NCBI GenBank assembly: GCA_021399435.1
Contig: JAJTUP010000012.1
Location: 558,001-622,000 of the forward strand
Reading direction: 5' to 3'
DNA from: Diaporthe sp. PMI_573
Taxonomy: Eukaryota; Ascomycota; Sordariomycetes; Diaporthales; Diaporthaceae
DNA: 64,000 bases
Positions 1 to 12,600 of the stretch are shown here, piece after piece (within the stretch, counting starts at the first letter, position 1; each line of letters starts with the position of its first letter). Under the pieces are notes generated by a model. It searched no databases. It saw only the letters and a program-made list of their open reading frames with translations, and was not told the origin of the DNA. The position numbers and the translations under genes are program-made.

Positions 1-1911
1 GCGCAGTAAATGAGAAAAAGCCTTACTCATGTTGACTGTCATTTTTTTGGGGGCTCTCAGAGCCCAGCATATCAGTCCCATGTCTCACATCCTGTCCTAC
101 CCAGGTCATGCTGTAGCACCCCGCAAACAGAGACAGGATCTCGCAACCTTGAGGCGTGGGGTCGCAAGAAACACACCCACTGATGGGTGCCGCATGCCCT
201 CGAGTGCGGAATCTTGTGATCTTCCCCGATTCAGCCCATGGGATCTCGCAGCTCGGTTATCGTGAACCCCTAGAGTCGAGTGTGGATGTGTGTTGCCCTT
301 ATGCGCGACGTGTGCGCGCATACGGCCCCATTAAAAAACACGCCTTGCCGAGCCTCCCACCGCTTGGCGGGAGGGCTATGCGAGGACGGGTATCAGCAGT
401 GAGGCTTGCATGTCCCGAGACTTCCTTGTGCGATCTCGCGACCACCATCCATCCCCAGATCTCGCCGTCCAGTATGGGGAGGCGAACACCAGCTGGCCGG
501 CGTCTGGGCCGCACGATCAGCAGCTGAGGCCATGTTGAAATGAGAGGCGGCTGTTGATGCCTGAGCAACGCCCCCAAAGTTGCTTACGCGGGAATACTTG
601 CGAGTCCGCCCGATCCTTGAGACAGCGAGGAGGTGGTTGGGATTCAACGGGGCGGTCGTCAGCTAGGCGGCCGGTCCCGGTCTAAAAGTAAGTCATGGAT
701 GCTCGAGTCTCACGACGAAACCGGCATCTCCTGATGTTCCCGGTCGAAGGACTGGGCTGATATCTAAAGTGATATCAAGGGGGGAGGAGAGAGTTCTCGG
801 CCCCCACTCCCTTCGTGAGGTGGCGATGTACGTGCGTTGCTATCCCACTTGACCTGGGCCGCCTTTGAAGTGACCACGTTCTCAAATATGACCTATCGGG
901 CGGCGGCACCGGACACCGGAAGGTGTTTGTGCCACTCGCCCTGCAGCTACACGGCAGTGATGTCCTATGGAGTTAAGGGAGTAATCCAGGAAATGCTCGC
1001 GTATCTTGTCCACATCAATATGGTAAATCCCGGGTGGTATTCCCGAAATCGGCGTGTCGAGCAGGAAGGAAGGGGAAAAAGCAAAGTCGCCCCCGAGTCG
1101 TCTCGCCTCGCTTCAACCGGGGCTTGGTTTATCACATAGCCGGAGAAGCAATGTCTCGAAATGTGACCTTGACCGCCTAGAACCTCTTGGACCACGAGAT
1201 GGGGTCAACTAATGCGGACCCGAAAAAACGACAACTTCCGGCCCACGCCCCAGAGGCGTGAACTAAGCCTTCTCCATCTCACCGGCTGCAGCGGGACTCG
1301 GCTCCGTTGCAGCCGGAAGCACGTCTTGTGGGGCATGTGAGCCTCGTTAAGGTACTTACCCTTTGCACTGTCTCTTCGACACACGAGGGCGGAGGAGACA
1401 TGTAGAGAAGTGGAGTGAGCTCGTAGCACGTAAAGTTCTCTCTTGAGATTGAGAGGCGGGGGTTTTCATTTATTCTTTCAGGCGTTCTTTGGGTGGTAAG
1501 GAGCTACCTTCTCACCGATAACGACGAGTCATATTGGCTTGTAAATTAGAATGGGTGTTCGTGGGTGGGTTGGCAATTAAATGTACCGGACTTAGACCAT
1601 CTGGGGAAGACGCTGTGGGTCGTTCGGAGTATTCAATCCTGAACATCTCCATTGAAGCATGTGCTCCTTCTGAGTGGTGCATAGTGGGAGCGTAAATGAC
1701 CCAGAAAACAGACCAAGAGCATACTACGTGCACCCATAGGAAACGACGAGGCAACGAGGGAAAATGTTTATAAACAAAGTGAACATAAACAAAATCACTT
1801 CATGTCTAACATGCGCTCGCTCGGGAGCGGGCAGACTCTACTTCAAATAACGATGCTAGATTTGAGTTCTGGCATGACACATGAATTAGATCATGGCATC
1901 TTCATGATAAT
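1..1911. other. Intergenic, no gene recognised
   Basis: No reading frame here has a recognisable domain, believable splice sites or coding-like composition. The longest open frames are about 120 codons or shorter and overlap each other on both strands. It lies downstream of the 3-hydroxyacyl-CoA dehydrogenase gene, so its right end holds that gene's 3' UTR. Confidence 0.6.
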
Positions 1912-2988
1912 TCAGTAGTCGTAGAAGCCCTTCCCGCTCTTCTTGCCCAGCCAGCCAGCATCCACCATCTTGCCCAAGAGCACACTCGGTCGATACTTGC
2001 TGTCACCCGTCTCTCCATGCAGCACCTTCATGATGGCTAGACATGTGTCCAGCCCGATGAAGTCAGCCAACTGCAACGGGCCCATGGGCACGTTGGTGCC
2101 GTTCTTCATGATGGCATCTATCGAGTCCCGGTCACCAACACCTGTCTCCAGGCAGATGACAGCCTCGTTGATGTAGGGCATGAGGATACGGTTGGCCAGG
2201 AAGCCAGGCGAGTCGGCTGACACGGACGGGATCTTGCCCATTGCCTTGCAGAAGGCAATGGCCCGGTCGACTGTCTCCTGGCTGGTCTGCAGGCCGCTGA
2301 TGATCTCGACTCCCTTCTGCACTGGCACGGGGTTCATGAAATGTGTCGAGACAACGCGAGAGCTGGCCGAGAGATCCTTGGGGTCTTTGGTCGTGGAGGC
2401 AGCGATGCGGGTGATAGAGATGGAGGATGTGTTTGTGGCCAGGATGGCGTGAGATGGGCACACCTGGGCCAGTTTTGAGAATATGTCAAACTTGAGGCTG
2501 AGGATCTCCGGCACGGCCTCGATCACGAAGTCAACCTCGGATAGAGGGTCCATAGACGTGGAAGGGGAGAGGTTTGAGCGGGCCAAATCGGCCTGCTCCT
2601 GGGTGATGCGTTCCTTGGAGACATCCTTGGCAAGAAGCTTGTCTGAACGGCAAGGTCAGCATACTGCTGCTGGCTCGCCAAGGTACAACATGGTCCAAAC
2701 GAATCACACACCTGCGAACTTGAGGCCCTTGTCGAGAGATGCTTGAGAGTTGTCCACCAGAGTGACGGGAACTTGGGCTCTTTGCGCGGCGACCAGAGCT
2801 ATTCCGAGGCCCTGGTTCAAGGTCAATTCGGGGGACTCAATGAGGCTATCACATGTCTGGAGCGCACTCACCATCTGCCCGGCGCCCACAACGCCCAATC
2901 TCCTGACAGGCGTTGATGAGGAGCTGTATTGCCTCAATTGAGGTAATGCTCTTTGGATACAGCGGGCTCTTGAAGCTGAGAATGCCAT
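1912..2988 (-). CDS. 3-hydroxyacyl-CoA dehydrogenase, mitochondrial (3 exons)
   Basis: Exons 2988-2872, 2811-2712 and 2642-1912 join to 315 residues. Introns are 60 nt (GTGAGT...CAG) and 69 nt (GTGTGT...CAG). The product should be an NAD-dependent (S)-3-hydroxyacyl-CoA or 3-hydroxybutyryl-CoA dehydrogenase of fatty-acid beta-oxidation. Seen directly: an Arg/Ser-rich N-terminus of about 28 residues that looks like a mitochondrial presequence, then VVGAGQMGLGIA, the dinucleotide-binding glycine loop, the stretch FVIEAVPE, the NTSS motif, the FMNPV motif around the catalytic His region, and a C-terminal 3HCDH domain ending KSGKGFYDY. Length fits the family (about 300-320). The start is the first ATG in frame before the presequence. 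The first intron splits the glycine loop between Met and Gly. The C-terminus lacks a peroxisomal SKL-type signal, which supports mitochondria. The gene is divergent from tof1. Confidence 0.93.
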
Positions 2989-3399
2989 TTTGTTGGATGG
3001 ACTATGTGGTGAAAGGATAAGAGGCTGGTCGACAGACTGATGTGTTCGGTACTGTGTAGGATGTCGCACACACCAACGCCTGGGAATCATAGCCGAGATC
3101 CCTGCGGCTATCCTCGGGCTCTATGGCTTGCTCTGAGCTGCAGCCCCCAAGGGTTCGGGTGGACGCTCTTTGTTGGCGGGGGGGGGGGGATTGTGGCGGA
3201 GACAGGGGGCAGGGGGCATCATCCGTCTAAGCGACTCGACGCGTCCACTTTTGCCGCGGCGCGTCTCCCAGGCGTTTCCCATTTACGCGCTCCAAATCCA
3301 GACGCTGCCCTTCAGACTCAACACCACCACAACCCGTCGTCGAAGGGTTCTGATATTGGTCTCTGCTGTGGCTTGGGGCCCATCCCACAGAAATCGACC
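2989..3399. promoter_or_regulatory. Divergent promoter between HAD gene and tof1
   Basis: This 411-bp stretch separates two start codons that point away from each other, so it must hold both core promoters. It contains a run of ten G residues near 3179-3188. I see no clear TATA box or known operator. Confidence 0.5.
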
Positions 3400-6300
3400 A
3401 TGGAGCCTTCGACTGACAGAGAAGACGTTGTGCATCCCGAGGTTCGGGCGCACATCAACAGCCTGGTGTCAGCTGCAAGTGACGATATGCCCAACTGCCC
3501 CTCTAGAGTGCGATAATAGGCTGACCTTGGAATATCTACGCAACAGCTTGGAGGATTCGCCGATGAAGACGATGGGGCCCATTACAGGCTTGGAGACGAC
3601 GCCCTCGATGTGCTCCGCGACATCAAGAAATGGATTCGATTTTACGACGAGAGGCACAACCGCATGGACGTCGCGCGATGCATATCAGACGCAAACCTGG
3701 TCAGCGGAGACGTGATACACATCATAGCTCTTTGGACCGAGAATTGCAAGGATGAGAGATACAAGTCTCGCCTAGCTCTCGCCTGTTACGAACTTTTAGC
3801 TCCCTTGACTTGGCCCATCGAGAAGAACAAGGAGACTATGACCAACAATCACCACAGGCATGTTCCCGTGCTTGAGCTCGCCCAGCTGAAATACAAGCGC
3901 GACATTTTAAACTTCGACGGGGCACAGATTCTGCACACAGCAGTGCGTGTTGCCTTGCCCTCTATGGCGATGCCCATCGGCGACAGGACGCAAAGGGATG
4001 TCGGGATCATTAAGCTTGTTCTCTACTTCTTGCGGAACATCGCCATGGTCACACCTCCTGCTGGGCTCAGTTTCGAAGGAGATGAGACTCAGATCTCCCG
4101 GTCGGCCCTCATTGACGCCTTCTCATACCAAGATATCTTCCTCACTCTCCTGACCTTAGCATCGAATATGGGCGAAGAGTTCAAGACTGAGGATGTCATC
4201 GTTATGGAGATCATTTTCCACCTCATCAAAAGGGTCGATGTTAAAAAGCTCTTCCTCAACGAGCAGGAACTCAGAAAGGCCAAGACAGACGAGCTGGCTG
4301 GTGCAATGAAGAAGGAAGCTTCCATGTTGCGATCATACAGCCGAAAGGCTCCTACAAGACACAGTCGTTTTGGCACCATGTTGTGGATCCAGAAGTCGGA
4401 CGGGAAAATGTCCTCGCTGTCGGGTCAAGGTGCGCTCGCTGATGTGTCTAGTCGAGAGCGGAAATTGGATGAGTCCAAAACATTCCGACCTCCAAGACGA
4501 GCAGCAAAAGAGAACATGGAGCCGAAGGACCTTGGCCCTCAGGTCATATTGAACGCGCGAGCAAATAGCCAGTTATGCGGATTCGTGGAAGACTTCCTGG
4601 ACTCCGGCTTCAACCCGCTGTTTTCACAGGTGCGCAAGACCCTCGAGAGAGAAGGCACGGAAGTCATGCAGTACCATGGCCAACAATTCTTCTACACTGT
4701 TGCTTGGTTCCTTGAAGCCGAGAGAGCGAGGCGACAGGCCCAGAAGGGCAAGAGGTCATCATCCGACGACCAAGTGAGCAGCTTTCAGCTGGTCGCAGGC
4801 GTGTTGAATCAAGAGATGTTCATTGCCCTGAAACGAAACCTTCACAGAGCATTCACCGATGGCGACTGGCGAGAGCTGAACGCCATCATGCGATGCTTCA
4901 CTCAGATCCTCCTCACAATCCAGGAAATGTTCGCATCGGAGAATGAACAAGACCAGGAGATCGCGGAGAACGCACTGAGTCGTCTATTCTACGAAGAGAT
5001 CACCCACGACACAATTGTCAATATTGTACGGGCGTACAAGGACCAAGGATTCGATTACTTGGACGCGTGCACAGAACTCGTCCATACGTATATGCGAGTC
5101 CTGGAGGCCTACTCCAAGGAGAATGTAGATATGCAGGTCCGGTCCAAGAGGAGAACCCGGAAGAAGAAAAAGGCTGCTGTCGCCGCTTCGCAGGATGGTG
5201 AAGCCAACGGCAGTGATGAAGAAGACGCGGGCTCTGCCGACGACCAGGCAGCTGCCGAGAAGACGGCCCAGGAACGCAAGTTCGATTTCAAGAAGTTTGC
5301 TAACCGGTTCGTTCCTCAAGGCGTTGTGGACACATTTGTCAAATTCACGAAGTACTACCGCGACCTCGACGAGTCTCAGTTGAAGAGGGCTCACCGATAC
5401 TTTTACCGGCTAGCATTCAAGCAGGACATGAGCGTCATGCTCTTTCGCGTAGACATCATTCACCTGCTCTACAACATGGCCAAGGGTCCCGAGCCTCTGG
5501 AGAAGACTTGCGGGATGTACAAGGACTGGGAGGAGCTTGTGAAGCAGATTCTGCGACGTTGTGTGAAGAAGATTGAGGAGCGACCGGCATTGATCATTGA
5601 GATGTTGTTCTCCAAGATCAACTCTACGGCATACTATCTCGAGTACGGCTATGACAAACAAGTACTCAGCAATTCCACACCAAAACCTGCTGCCGCTCTT
5701 GAGTTCCGTCGTCCAGACCTCACCTTGGCGGAGCAGGTGGCAACAGCTGTTGGCCTGCTGCTAGACAAGAATGAGGCCGACCAAATCAACTGGGTCAAGA
5801 ATCAGCTGGCAGCCTGCGAGGTCGTGCGTTCTGTTTGGGAAGCAGCCGAGAAAGCTAAACTCATGGTGGAGGAGCCTGATGGCACAATGGCCTTGAGAGA
5901 GGATTGGAAGAGCGCCATGGCGGAACCTCAGTTTTACAGTAAGTTGATTGTCCTCACCATTGCACTTTTCACCATTGCTGACATTTTGACCAGCCCTGCG
6001 ACCCGACAACGATGCTCGAAAAACTGCAATCTTCAAGAATCCCCGCTTGCGCCTGCTCATGCAGGTTCTTGGCTTTGAGCGTCTGTCTTCGGCTCTAGAC
6101 GAGGAAGTTGGGTCAGCTTGGATTATACCTTCGAGACATTCCGTGGAGGACCTGGCGGAGTATAAAACATTGATCGACAAAGCCGAATTCAACCCTCCAG
6201 CGTTCGATGACGGTGAGACTGCCGAGGACCAGGTCCGACGCAAGACTGCTCCGCGGAAGAAAGCCGCCTATGACGATGAAAATGACGACATTGACGACAT

Positions 6301-7207
6301 TCTCGACGATGGAGACGAGGCGCTTTTCCCAGCCAACCTCAAACCCAGCAAGCTTGTCGGCCCAGGCGATGACCGACCGGCCAAGAAGCGCCGCCTCCGT
6401 CGCAAGGCTGATAGCGGGGACGATGGAGACCTACCGACAGATGAAGAGGATGAAATACGCGCGGAGAAGGCGCAGAGGCGGCGCAAACGTGATCTTGAGA
6501 AGCAGCGCAAGATCAAGTCTGCGCTTTACGTTAACCCCAGCGATGACGAGTCGGATGCTGAGGCGGATGCCGATTTCTTTGCGCGCGAGGAAGCAATCCG
6601 GCAGCGTGTCAGGCAGGCTCTGCAGTTTGCACCGACAGATGCATCGCAACTCCAGGAGGCGGAGGTGACGCCACAGGGGATTGCGGACACCATCAAGAGA
6701 CTGATGGGTGGCAGTGATGCTGAGGACGGAGAGAGTGACGCAGCCGGCTCTCCACATGAGTCGCAGTCTAGCTCAGGGTCAAGAAAGAGGAAGTCTGACG
6801 CTCTTGGGGACGACGAGCAGGCCAGCCCATCGGCATCAAGGAGACGTGTGGTCAAACCCAAGAAGACCAGGGGAGGCTTCTTGGCCGATAGCAGTGACGA
6901 GGACGATGACATGAACGACGCTGGGCCATCGTCACCCGCCGGCGGAGCCAGTGCTGCTGACGAGCAGGAGGAGGACAACTCAGACAGCGACCAGATGGAA
7001 ACAGACGACACGCCCCTTTCATCCAACCCCAAGGAATTGAGCAAGGAAGCACCTACCCACCAGCCATCTGCGCTCAGGGAAAAAGCGGCCAACATCTTGG
7101 CGAATCAAGAGTCGGACGACGGGGAGGATGACGACGTGGCTGTGGTCAGCAAGAGGCGCTCAAGGGTCAGGAGTGGTTTTGCGATGGACAGCAGTGATGA
7201 GGAGTAA
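3400..7207 (+). CDS. tof1: Tof1/Swi1/Timeless-family replication fork protection protein (3 exons)
   Basis: Exons 3400-3474, 3547-5938 and 5994-7207 join to 1,226 residues. Tof1 (Timeless in animals) forms the fork protection complex with Csm3/Tipin, travels with the replisome, and supports checkpoint signalling and fork pausing. Seen directly: the N-terminal start [17 protein letters not shown], followed by the TIMELESS domain ([18 protein letters not shown] and on to about residue 280), a middle region with a Lys-rich then acidic stretch (RRTRKKKKA), the conserved segment [11 protein letters not shown] after the second intron, and a long acidic, Lys/Arg-rich tail ending DSSDEE. Length and tail fit fungal homologues. 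The first intron is 72 nt with a GC donor (GCAAGT...ACAG) and a CTGAC branch site. The second is 55 nt with GTAAGT. The start ATG sits in a good context (GACCATGG). Confidence 0.95.
3475..3546 (+). other. GC-AG intron of tof1
   Basis: The donor reads GCAAGT and the acceptor CAACAG, with GGCTGACC as branch site about 20 nt before the acceptor. Splicing here gives VSA-LGG in frame, as expected for the family. The only nearby GT donors break the frame or delete conserved residues. Confidence 0.8.
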
Positions 7208-7329
7208 TTGATGGGACTGGTGCAGGGCCTTGCGTGGGAGTTTGGGGTTTACGGCTCATGCTGCGGATAATGCAGGTTTGGATAATTCAGGCGGGCATCA
7301 CATGTTTTGATTGACACCGAGTACATACC

Positions 7330-7335
7330 AATAAA
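7330..7335 (+). terminator. Likely poly(A) signal of tof1
   Basis: AATAAA lies 123 bp past the tof1 stop codon and before the convergent bor1 gene ends. It matches the canonical efficiency element, although many fungal 3' ends lack it. Confidence 0.5.
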
Positions 7336-7477
7336 GGACGTGTTCCATATCTGCGTGAATTGACATTACAATTTATGTTCTTCTATGTGGTATGTGTCAT
7401 TTCGAACCTGTGCTGTTGCCCAATAGGTGACCCATCCACTCATGTCCATAGCTTCCCCTCTCAAGAGACGCGCCGTC

Positions 7478-9696
7478 TCATTTGTCTTTGACAGCGGCAC
7501 TGTTTCTCCTCCTCATGCGCATGCTCTCACCCAGCTCAGCGAGCTCAGCCTCGCTCTTCCTCCGGCCCATGCTGCTCTCAGCATCCCCCTCTTGGCCCGT
7601 AAGCAACGCACCGCTGCTGCCTCCAGGTTGGTCCGCACCAGTGGACGGCGACCCATCGCCCTCATCCGCCTCGGACGTGTCCCCGCCGTACGTACCGCCC
7701 ACGCTCTCCATGGTGAACGGGCTCGCGGTCGGGGCGTCCAGGATGGCGAGCTCCTGCGGCGTGAACAGCCTCGGCAGCAGCAGCGCGCGGGCGGGGATGA
7801 GGGCGATGATGAAGACGGGGAACCCGACGGCGGCGACGGTCTGCGTGATGGCGAAGGTGGCGCCGAAGCCGACGAGGGCGAGGGCGACAAACAGCCAGAT
7901 GCGCGAGCGGCGGCGGATCCTCCGCAGCGGGCTGCTGGCGGGCGTGAGCTCGGAGTCGCGCAGCAGGAACAGGATCTTGAGCGTGACGCCGTTGCCCTCG
8001 AGGGCCTGGTAGCCCATGATGAAGAAGAGGCCGGCCAGCACGCCCTGCGGGATCAGGTGCAGCACCACCAGGAGGGGCCCCGTCATGGTCCCGAGGGTCA
8101 GCAGCCCCTGGGCCAGGTTGGAGACGCGCTGCTCCACCACGTGCGTGCGCCGCAGCTCCCAGTGGCCCTTCCTGTCGCCGGCCTCGTCGTCGTCGCCGGC
8201 GGGGGTTTTGCCGCTGTCGCTGTGGACGACCTTGGTGACGCACAGCGACTCAGTGTGGAACGGCGCCTGCGGGATGAGGCCGTTGGGAAAGGGGATGCCG
8301 AGGATGCCGGCAACGCCGGTGGTCAGCCCGAGCAGGAAGATGTCCCAGTGGAAGCCGGGTGGTTTGCTGAGCGGGAACTCGGTACCCTGGGCGATCAGAG
8401 ATGAGACTGTGTGGAAGCACGTCAGCCATGAAGCCCTGAAGCCCTGAAGCCCTGAAGCCCTGAAGCCCTGAAGCCAATATCCGAGGAGTTTGGGGTCATA
8501 ATCCGTACCATTGTGATCAAACCAGAACAAGATAGTCAGCAACAACGCAAATGGGATAGCCAGAAACACGTCGGCTACCCTGATGTCCCAAAAATGTACA
8601 AGCCAGCCTCTGTCTTGTGTGGGGGAGAAGGCGGCGCTTGTGGGAAGGCTCTCGAGGTCAATTTCCTTCATCCTGCCGATGTGCACGAAGCCGGTGAAGA
8701 AGATGACGGTCAGCGGGGTTCCGTAGTCCTTGAGGAAGGTCCTGACGTAGTGGTGGAAGAGCGAGCTGGCCCCGAGCTGGCCACAGGCGTAGGCGATGAA
8801 GAAGACCAGCATGGCAGCCATGACGCTCAGGTAGAAGGGTTCGCGGTCGCCGAGCAGGGTGAGGATCTGGACGCCCTTCTGGAGGTAGATGAAAGCGACG
8901 TAGAAGCCGAAGATGTCGCATGGAAAGCGGGTGACGTAGCGCAGCCAGTTGCACGAGTTGGTGACGGCGAGGATCCAGTGCATCACCATGGCCCACAGGC
9001 CGATCCAGCACATGAAGGCCAGGTAGTTGACTCCGGTAGGCTCCATGATGTCGTAGACGGTGTAGTTGAAGACGGTAATGGGCCCTGTCACGCCCACGAT
9101 GACGAGAGGCTGGCAGGCGAGCACGGAGAAGACGACGGAGCCGAGCACCGAAGCCAGCAGCACCTCGTTGACTCCATACTGCGAGTGGGTGCGCGTGAAC
9201 ATGTCCAGGGAGAAGGCCAGGGCTGGAAGAATACTGTTGGGTATCTTGGTCAGTGTTTGAGGGGGCAGAAGGAGGTCTGTATAAAAGTCAAGGAGCAACA
9301 TGTTGCAAAGTCTGGTAGCTGTGAAATTCGGTGATTTTTTTTAGCTACCAAGAAGAGTGGCGCATCATACTTTGCAAAATACATGTAGACAGTCGCGGGA
9401 ACAACGCGATAGTCCCAGGCATCCTTCCAGTCACTCCAGTAGTAAGGGGCCCGGCGGCGCAGGTCGCCGATGATGCCCTTGAACAGGCTGACCTTCCACC
9501 ATTTCGGAGTGCGAGCACTGGAGCCGGAGTGAGAGCGTGCCGCTGAGTTTCTCGAGACAGTCTGCTTGAGCCCGGCGGGCGGCATGTTGGAACCTGGGCC
9601 GGTCTGGTCCGGCGAAGTCGCAGCTCCGGCTCCGGCTCCTGAACGGAACCCGGAAGGCGACTTCTCCCGGGCGGCGGAGGGGCTGCCTTGGACCAT
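7478..9696 (-). CDS. bor1: SLC4-type anion/borate transporter (Bor1-like, 3 exons)
   Basis: Exons 9696-9371, 9233-8509 and 8406-7478 join to 659 residues. The product is a multi-pass plasma-membrane or vacuolar transporter of the HCO3-/borate (SLC4) family, which in yeast exports boron. Seen directly: a hydrophilic Ser/Pro-rich N-terminus of about 65 residues, then WWKVSLFKGIIGDLRRRAPYY, YFANILPALAFSLD, the signature QPLVIVGVTGPITVFNYTVY, about a dozen hydrophobic segments, GIPFPNGLIPQAPFHT and a hydrophilic Ser-rich tail after about residue 580. Introns are 137 nt (GTATGA...CAACAG) and 102 nt (GTACGG...CACAG). The second intron is a multiple of three and free of stops, so an unspliced reading looks like an insertion. 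I place it as an intron because removing it restores FDHN-VSSLIAQGTEFPL. The start is the first ATG; the frame runs open further up only through non-ATG codons. Confidence 0.93.
8425..8475. repeat. 8-bp tandem repeat inside bor1 intron 2
   Basis: Five perfect head-to-tail copies of GCCCTGAA (8433-8472) are preceded by one copy with a single mismatch (8425-8432) and followed by a partial copy. The array takes up half of the 102-nt intron. Confidence 0.95.
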
Positions 9697-12600
9697 TATG
9701 GCCGGGGGGGGATCCAACGGATGGAAAGGTAGATAAATTCAGACAAGGATTGAGTGCTTCGCTAACGGGGGCATGTCGACCAATTCACCTCTCGTCGCCC
9801 TGGGATAAACGGATTCGTCTGTCTGGTGTCGACGGCAGAGGTAGGGGCGTGACTTATAAGAAAACACTCAGCTATAGGGACCAGGGTTCCAGAAAAAAGC
9901 CGGGGGATGACGGCATCCTCAAAGGAGTTAGCGGTGGTTCGCCGGCTAGAGTAAAGAGCAGATCTTTGTAGTGTAGGAAAAAAGGGACTAGTACGGGGAT
10001 CGCCGCGGATGAAAACTACCTTGTGACAACAGCAGCCTTGTTTTGTTCCTTCCTGGCTGGCTGACAAGACGAGGTAGACTACTCGGTGTGTAGGCACTTT
10101 CAACCTCCCTCAGCCGACTACACAGTAATGAATGATTCATACTGGAGTAGCAACAAGACTTATTCTGCCAAGCAAGGCGAGTTGTGCGAGTCGGCATGGC
10201 AGAATAAGAGAGTCGCCAGATATCAGATACATCATCAGATACCCATGACATGACCGTGATAACGAACAAATGCGCAGGCAGTTGTTCTGGTTCGAGAATT
10301 ATAGGCCACAGGAGCATCACCAGGTGGTGTGTCGGGTTGCTGGTAAGGAACTCAGAAAGACTGCCGAGAGTGTGGGACCCCCCCCCCAAGCAAATGGCAA
10401 TGACTTCTGCAAACAGCCTTGCACCCTTGGCAGCAGGAAAGGAAAGGCGGCGCGCATGGGTCTCTGGACCCCTACCACAGTAGTGCTTACCACCCGTTGA
10501 ACCAGCTGTCTCCGTCTGCGGCTCCATCAACTCTCCTTCCCCACTCGAATACCCACACCGTCGCACCGATCGACTCCCGTGGCAACCGTTCCAAGTTTCC
10601 GCGCTGCGGCAATTGAGCATCTCGATGCCGATCTTTAGCCGTCGGCGTCCTGCACGCTAAATCCTGCTGTGCTGCATCCTCCTGTCTTCTGCAGTTTGGG
10701 TTCTGCCCAGGCAGAATTCTGCAAGGCCAAAGCTGCTTTACTAGTCACTCCAGTCTCACTAATACTATTCTGCTTGTTCAAACACACTTCAGGTGACTTT
10801 GCAGCTGAGGTGCAGATAAATGCCCATTGCTCTGCCTGACACAACAGCAAGAATATATATCTACTCAGGCACCTGCAGAGCTGTCGAGTTGCTGACTCCA
10901 ATACAGTGGAGCATGTTGTGAATGAGCCAAACAAGTATTGCGCTCTGGTCCCCATTATCTATCATTTATCAACCATATAAGCCCGCTGCGTCGATCCGGC
11001 AATTGTTTTGCCACTGTGCTTTTCTCATCTGTCCCACTTAATGCCTTTTTCCCGAGTATTACTGGACTGGACTGGACTGGCCTGATCATAAGCTGCTCGT
11101 GTTCATATTAGTGTAGAGCAATAACCCCCACGCCCAGCCCCAGGAATAGCCCCGTCCCTGCCAGTGCTGGTGGAGAGATGGCTGAAGAGCGAAGAGCACC
11201 GACCGGGATATCAACTTTTGTCGTCAATACACCACCCAGAGATAGCAATGATCTGAGCCTTCAGGGCTGCTTACCTCAAGAGCAGTGCCATCTCCTCAAC
11301 GAGAGGCTTGAGAAGGAGGGCATCCTTGTTGTCGAGGTTCGAATCCAACTTCCTTTCTGCCAACAGTTGGTAGGCAAGCGCGGCTGCTTGTCTTCTGACT
11401 CAACTCGACCACTTGGGAGTGCTCGCTTGGAGCCCTGTCTTGATACCTCTCTCTTATTGGTGATAGGTAGTCTCCAGGATATTGCGCCGCCATCCAGCAC
11501 CGGGGCATCTCAACCCTCCGAGCTGCCATGCCATTCCCATCTTGTTAGCATCATACAGGGTTGTGATAGACTAGACACGTCGGAAATCTGGATGCTGAAA
11601 CTTTGGTTCGTATGTGTCCAGCCTCTACCCTTGCTTGCGGTTGAGTACGGGTCCCAGCCCATGCCCAAGAAGGAAGTCAGAAATGACCGGGCCGAGGGGG
11701 CACAAGACCTTCTCATATCATACACGAGTCAAGTGCTTCAAAGCACAGAGCCCAGTCGGTAGCGGTAACGAAGGAGGAGGGTTGTGTTCTAGAATCGTTC
11801 CGGCTTTCTTGGCGTTTTGTGTCGACGTCTCATTTCACTGTCGAATCATCACTGCCTCGGACTGGTCAAAACTGCTGCCGTAAAGCAAGTGTGACTTGCC
11901 ATTGGCAAATGAATCGAGTAGCTTGTGATTATTTTCACGCAGGGGAACTGGAAAGACACGATCAGAGAAACCGCTCTAATGATCCCGAAAGGAGGGAAAA
12001 TCCCTCTCGTGTAGGCCGACAGCACGAAAGATCGCTTATTAGTTACCCTCTTTTTCTTTTCCTGAACAGGTCCAATCATTACGTGTTTTAGGGGGAAACA
12101 GTACCCATAAGGATATGTCGCGATTTAGGCGCGCCCGTGCCAGCAGTGTCACAAATTTTGTGCTGAAGAATGAACAGCCGGTCATTGACAGCACCCTCTC
12201 AGCTCTCCGAAGCCGCACTCAAGATGGTGGGATGGCAGCATATCTTTCCCTGAATCGGGTCTCACAATCATGGGACATACAACGGGTTGATGCCATCAAA
12301 GCCTGCGTGGGGAGGTATATCCCACCGTCCTCGAGGCCGACTCGAGCACCTCGTTGAAAATCATGAACACGTCAGCAGACGCAACTCCCTCGAGGGGATT
12401 GGCGTCCACGCAATTGGTCAAGAATGGCCAATGTCCACTAGAATGAAGCTCGCAACCAGCCTCAGATGACCCGCTCCTCTCGGGTTCCTTGGCCAGGATA
12501 CGGCATGGCCGAAGGGATCAAATGTCGGGCACCAATTGCGGTAAATTCCACCCTCAACCACACAACCATCATGATGACTCCATGAAACACAAGAGAGTTT

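Noticed and set aside
7427..8404. Long plus-strand frames across bor1
   Set aside because: They are antisense shadows of the GC-rich bor1 exon, full of Arg, Gln and Gly.
9988..10620. Open frame of about 210 codons on the minus strand
   Set aside because: No domain, no family-like stretches and overlapping open frames on the other strand; it appears to be chance.
11330..11350. Perfect tRNA B-box string GGTTCGAATCC
   Set aside because: The flanking five bases do not pair as a T stem, and no A box or acceptor stem lies at the right distance, so it is not a tRNA gene.
11178..11762. Open frame of about 195 codons on the plus strand with MAEERRAPTG start
   Set aside because: Only a short part looks protein-like, no domain is recognised, and no splice sites extend it convincingly.
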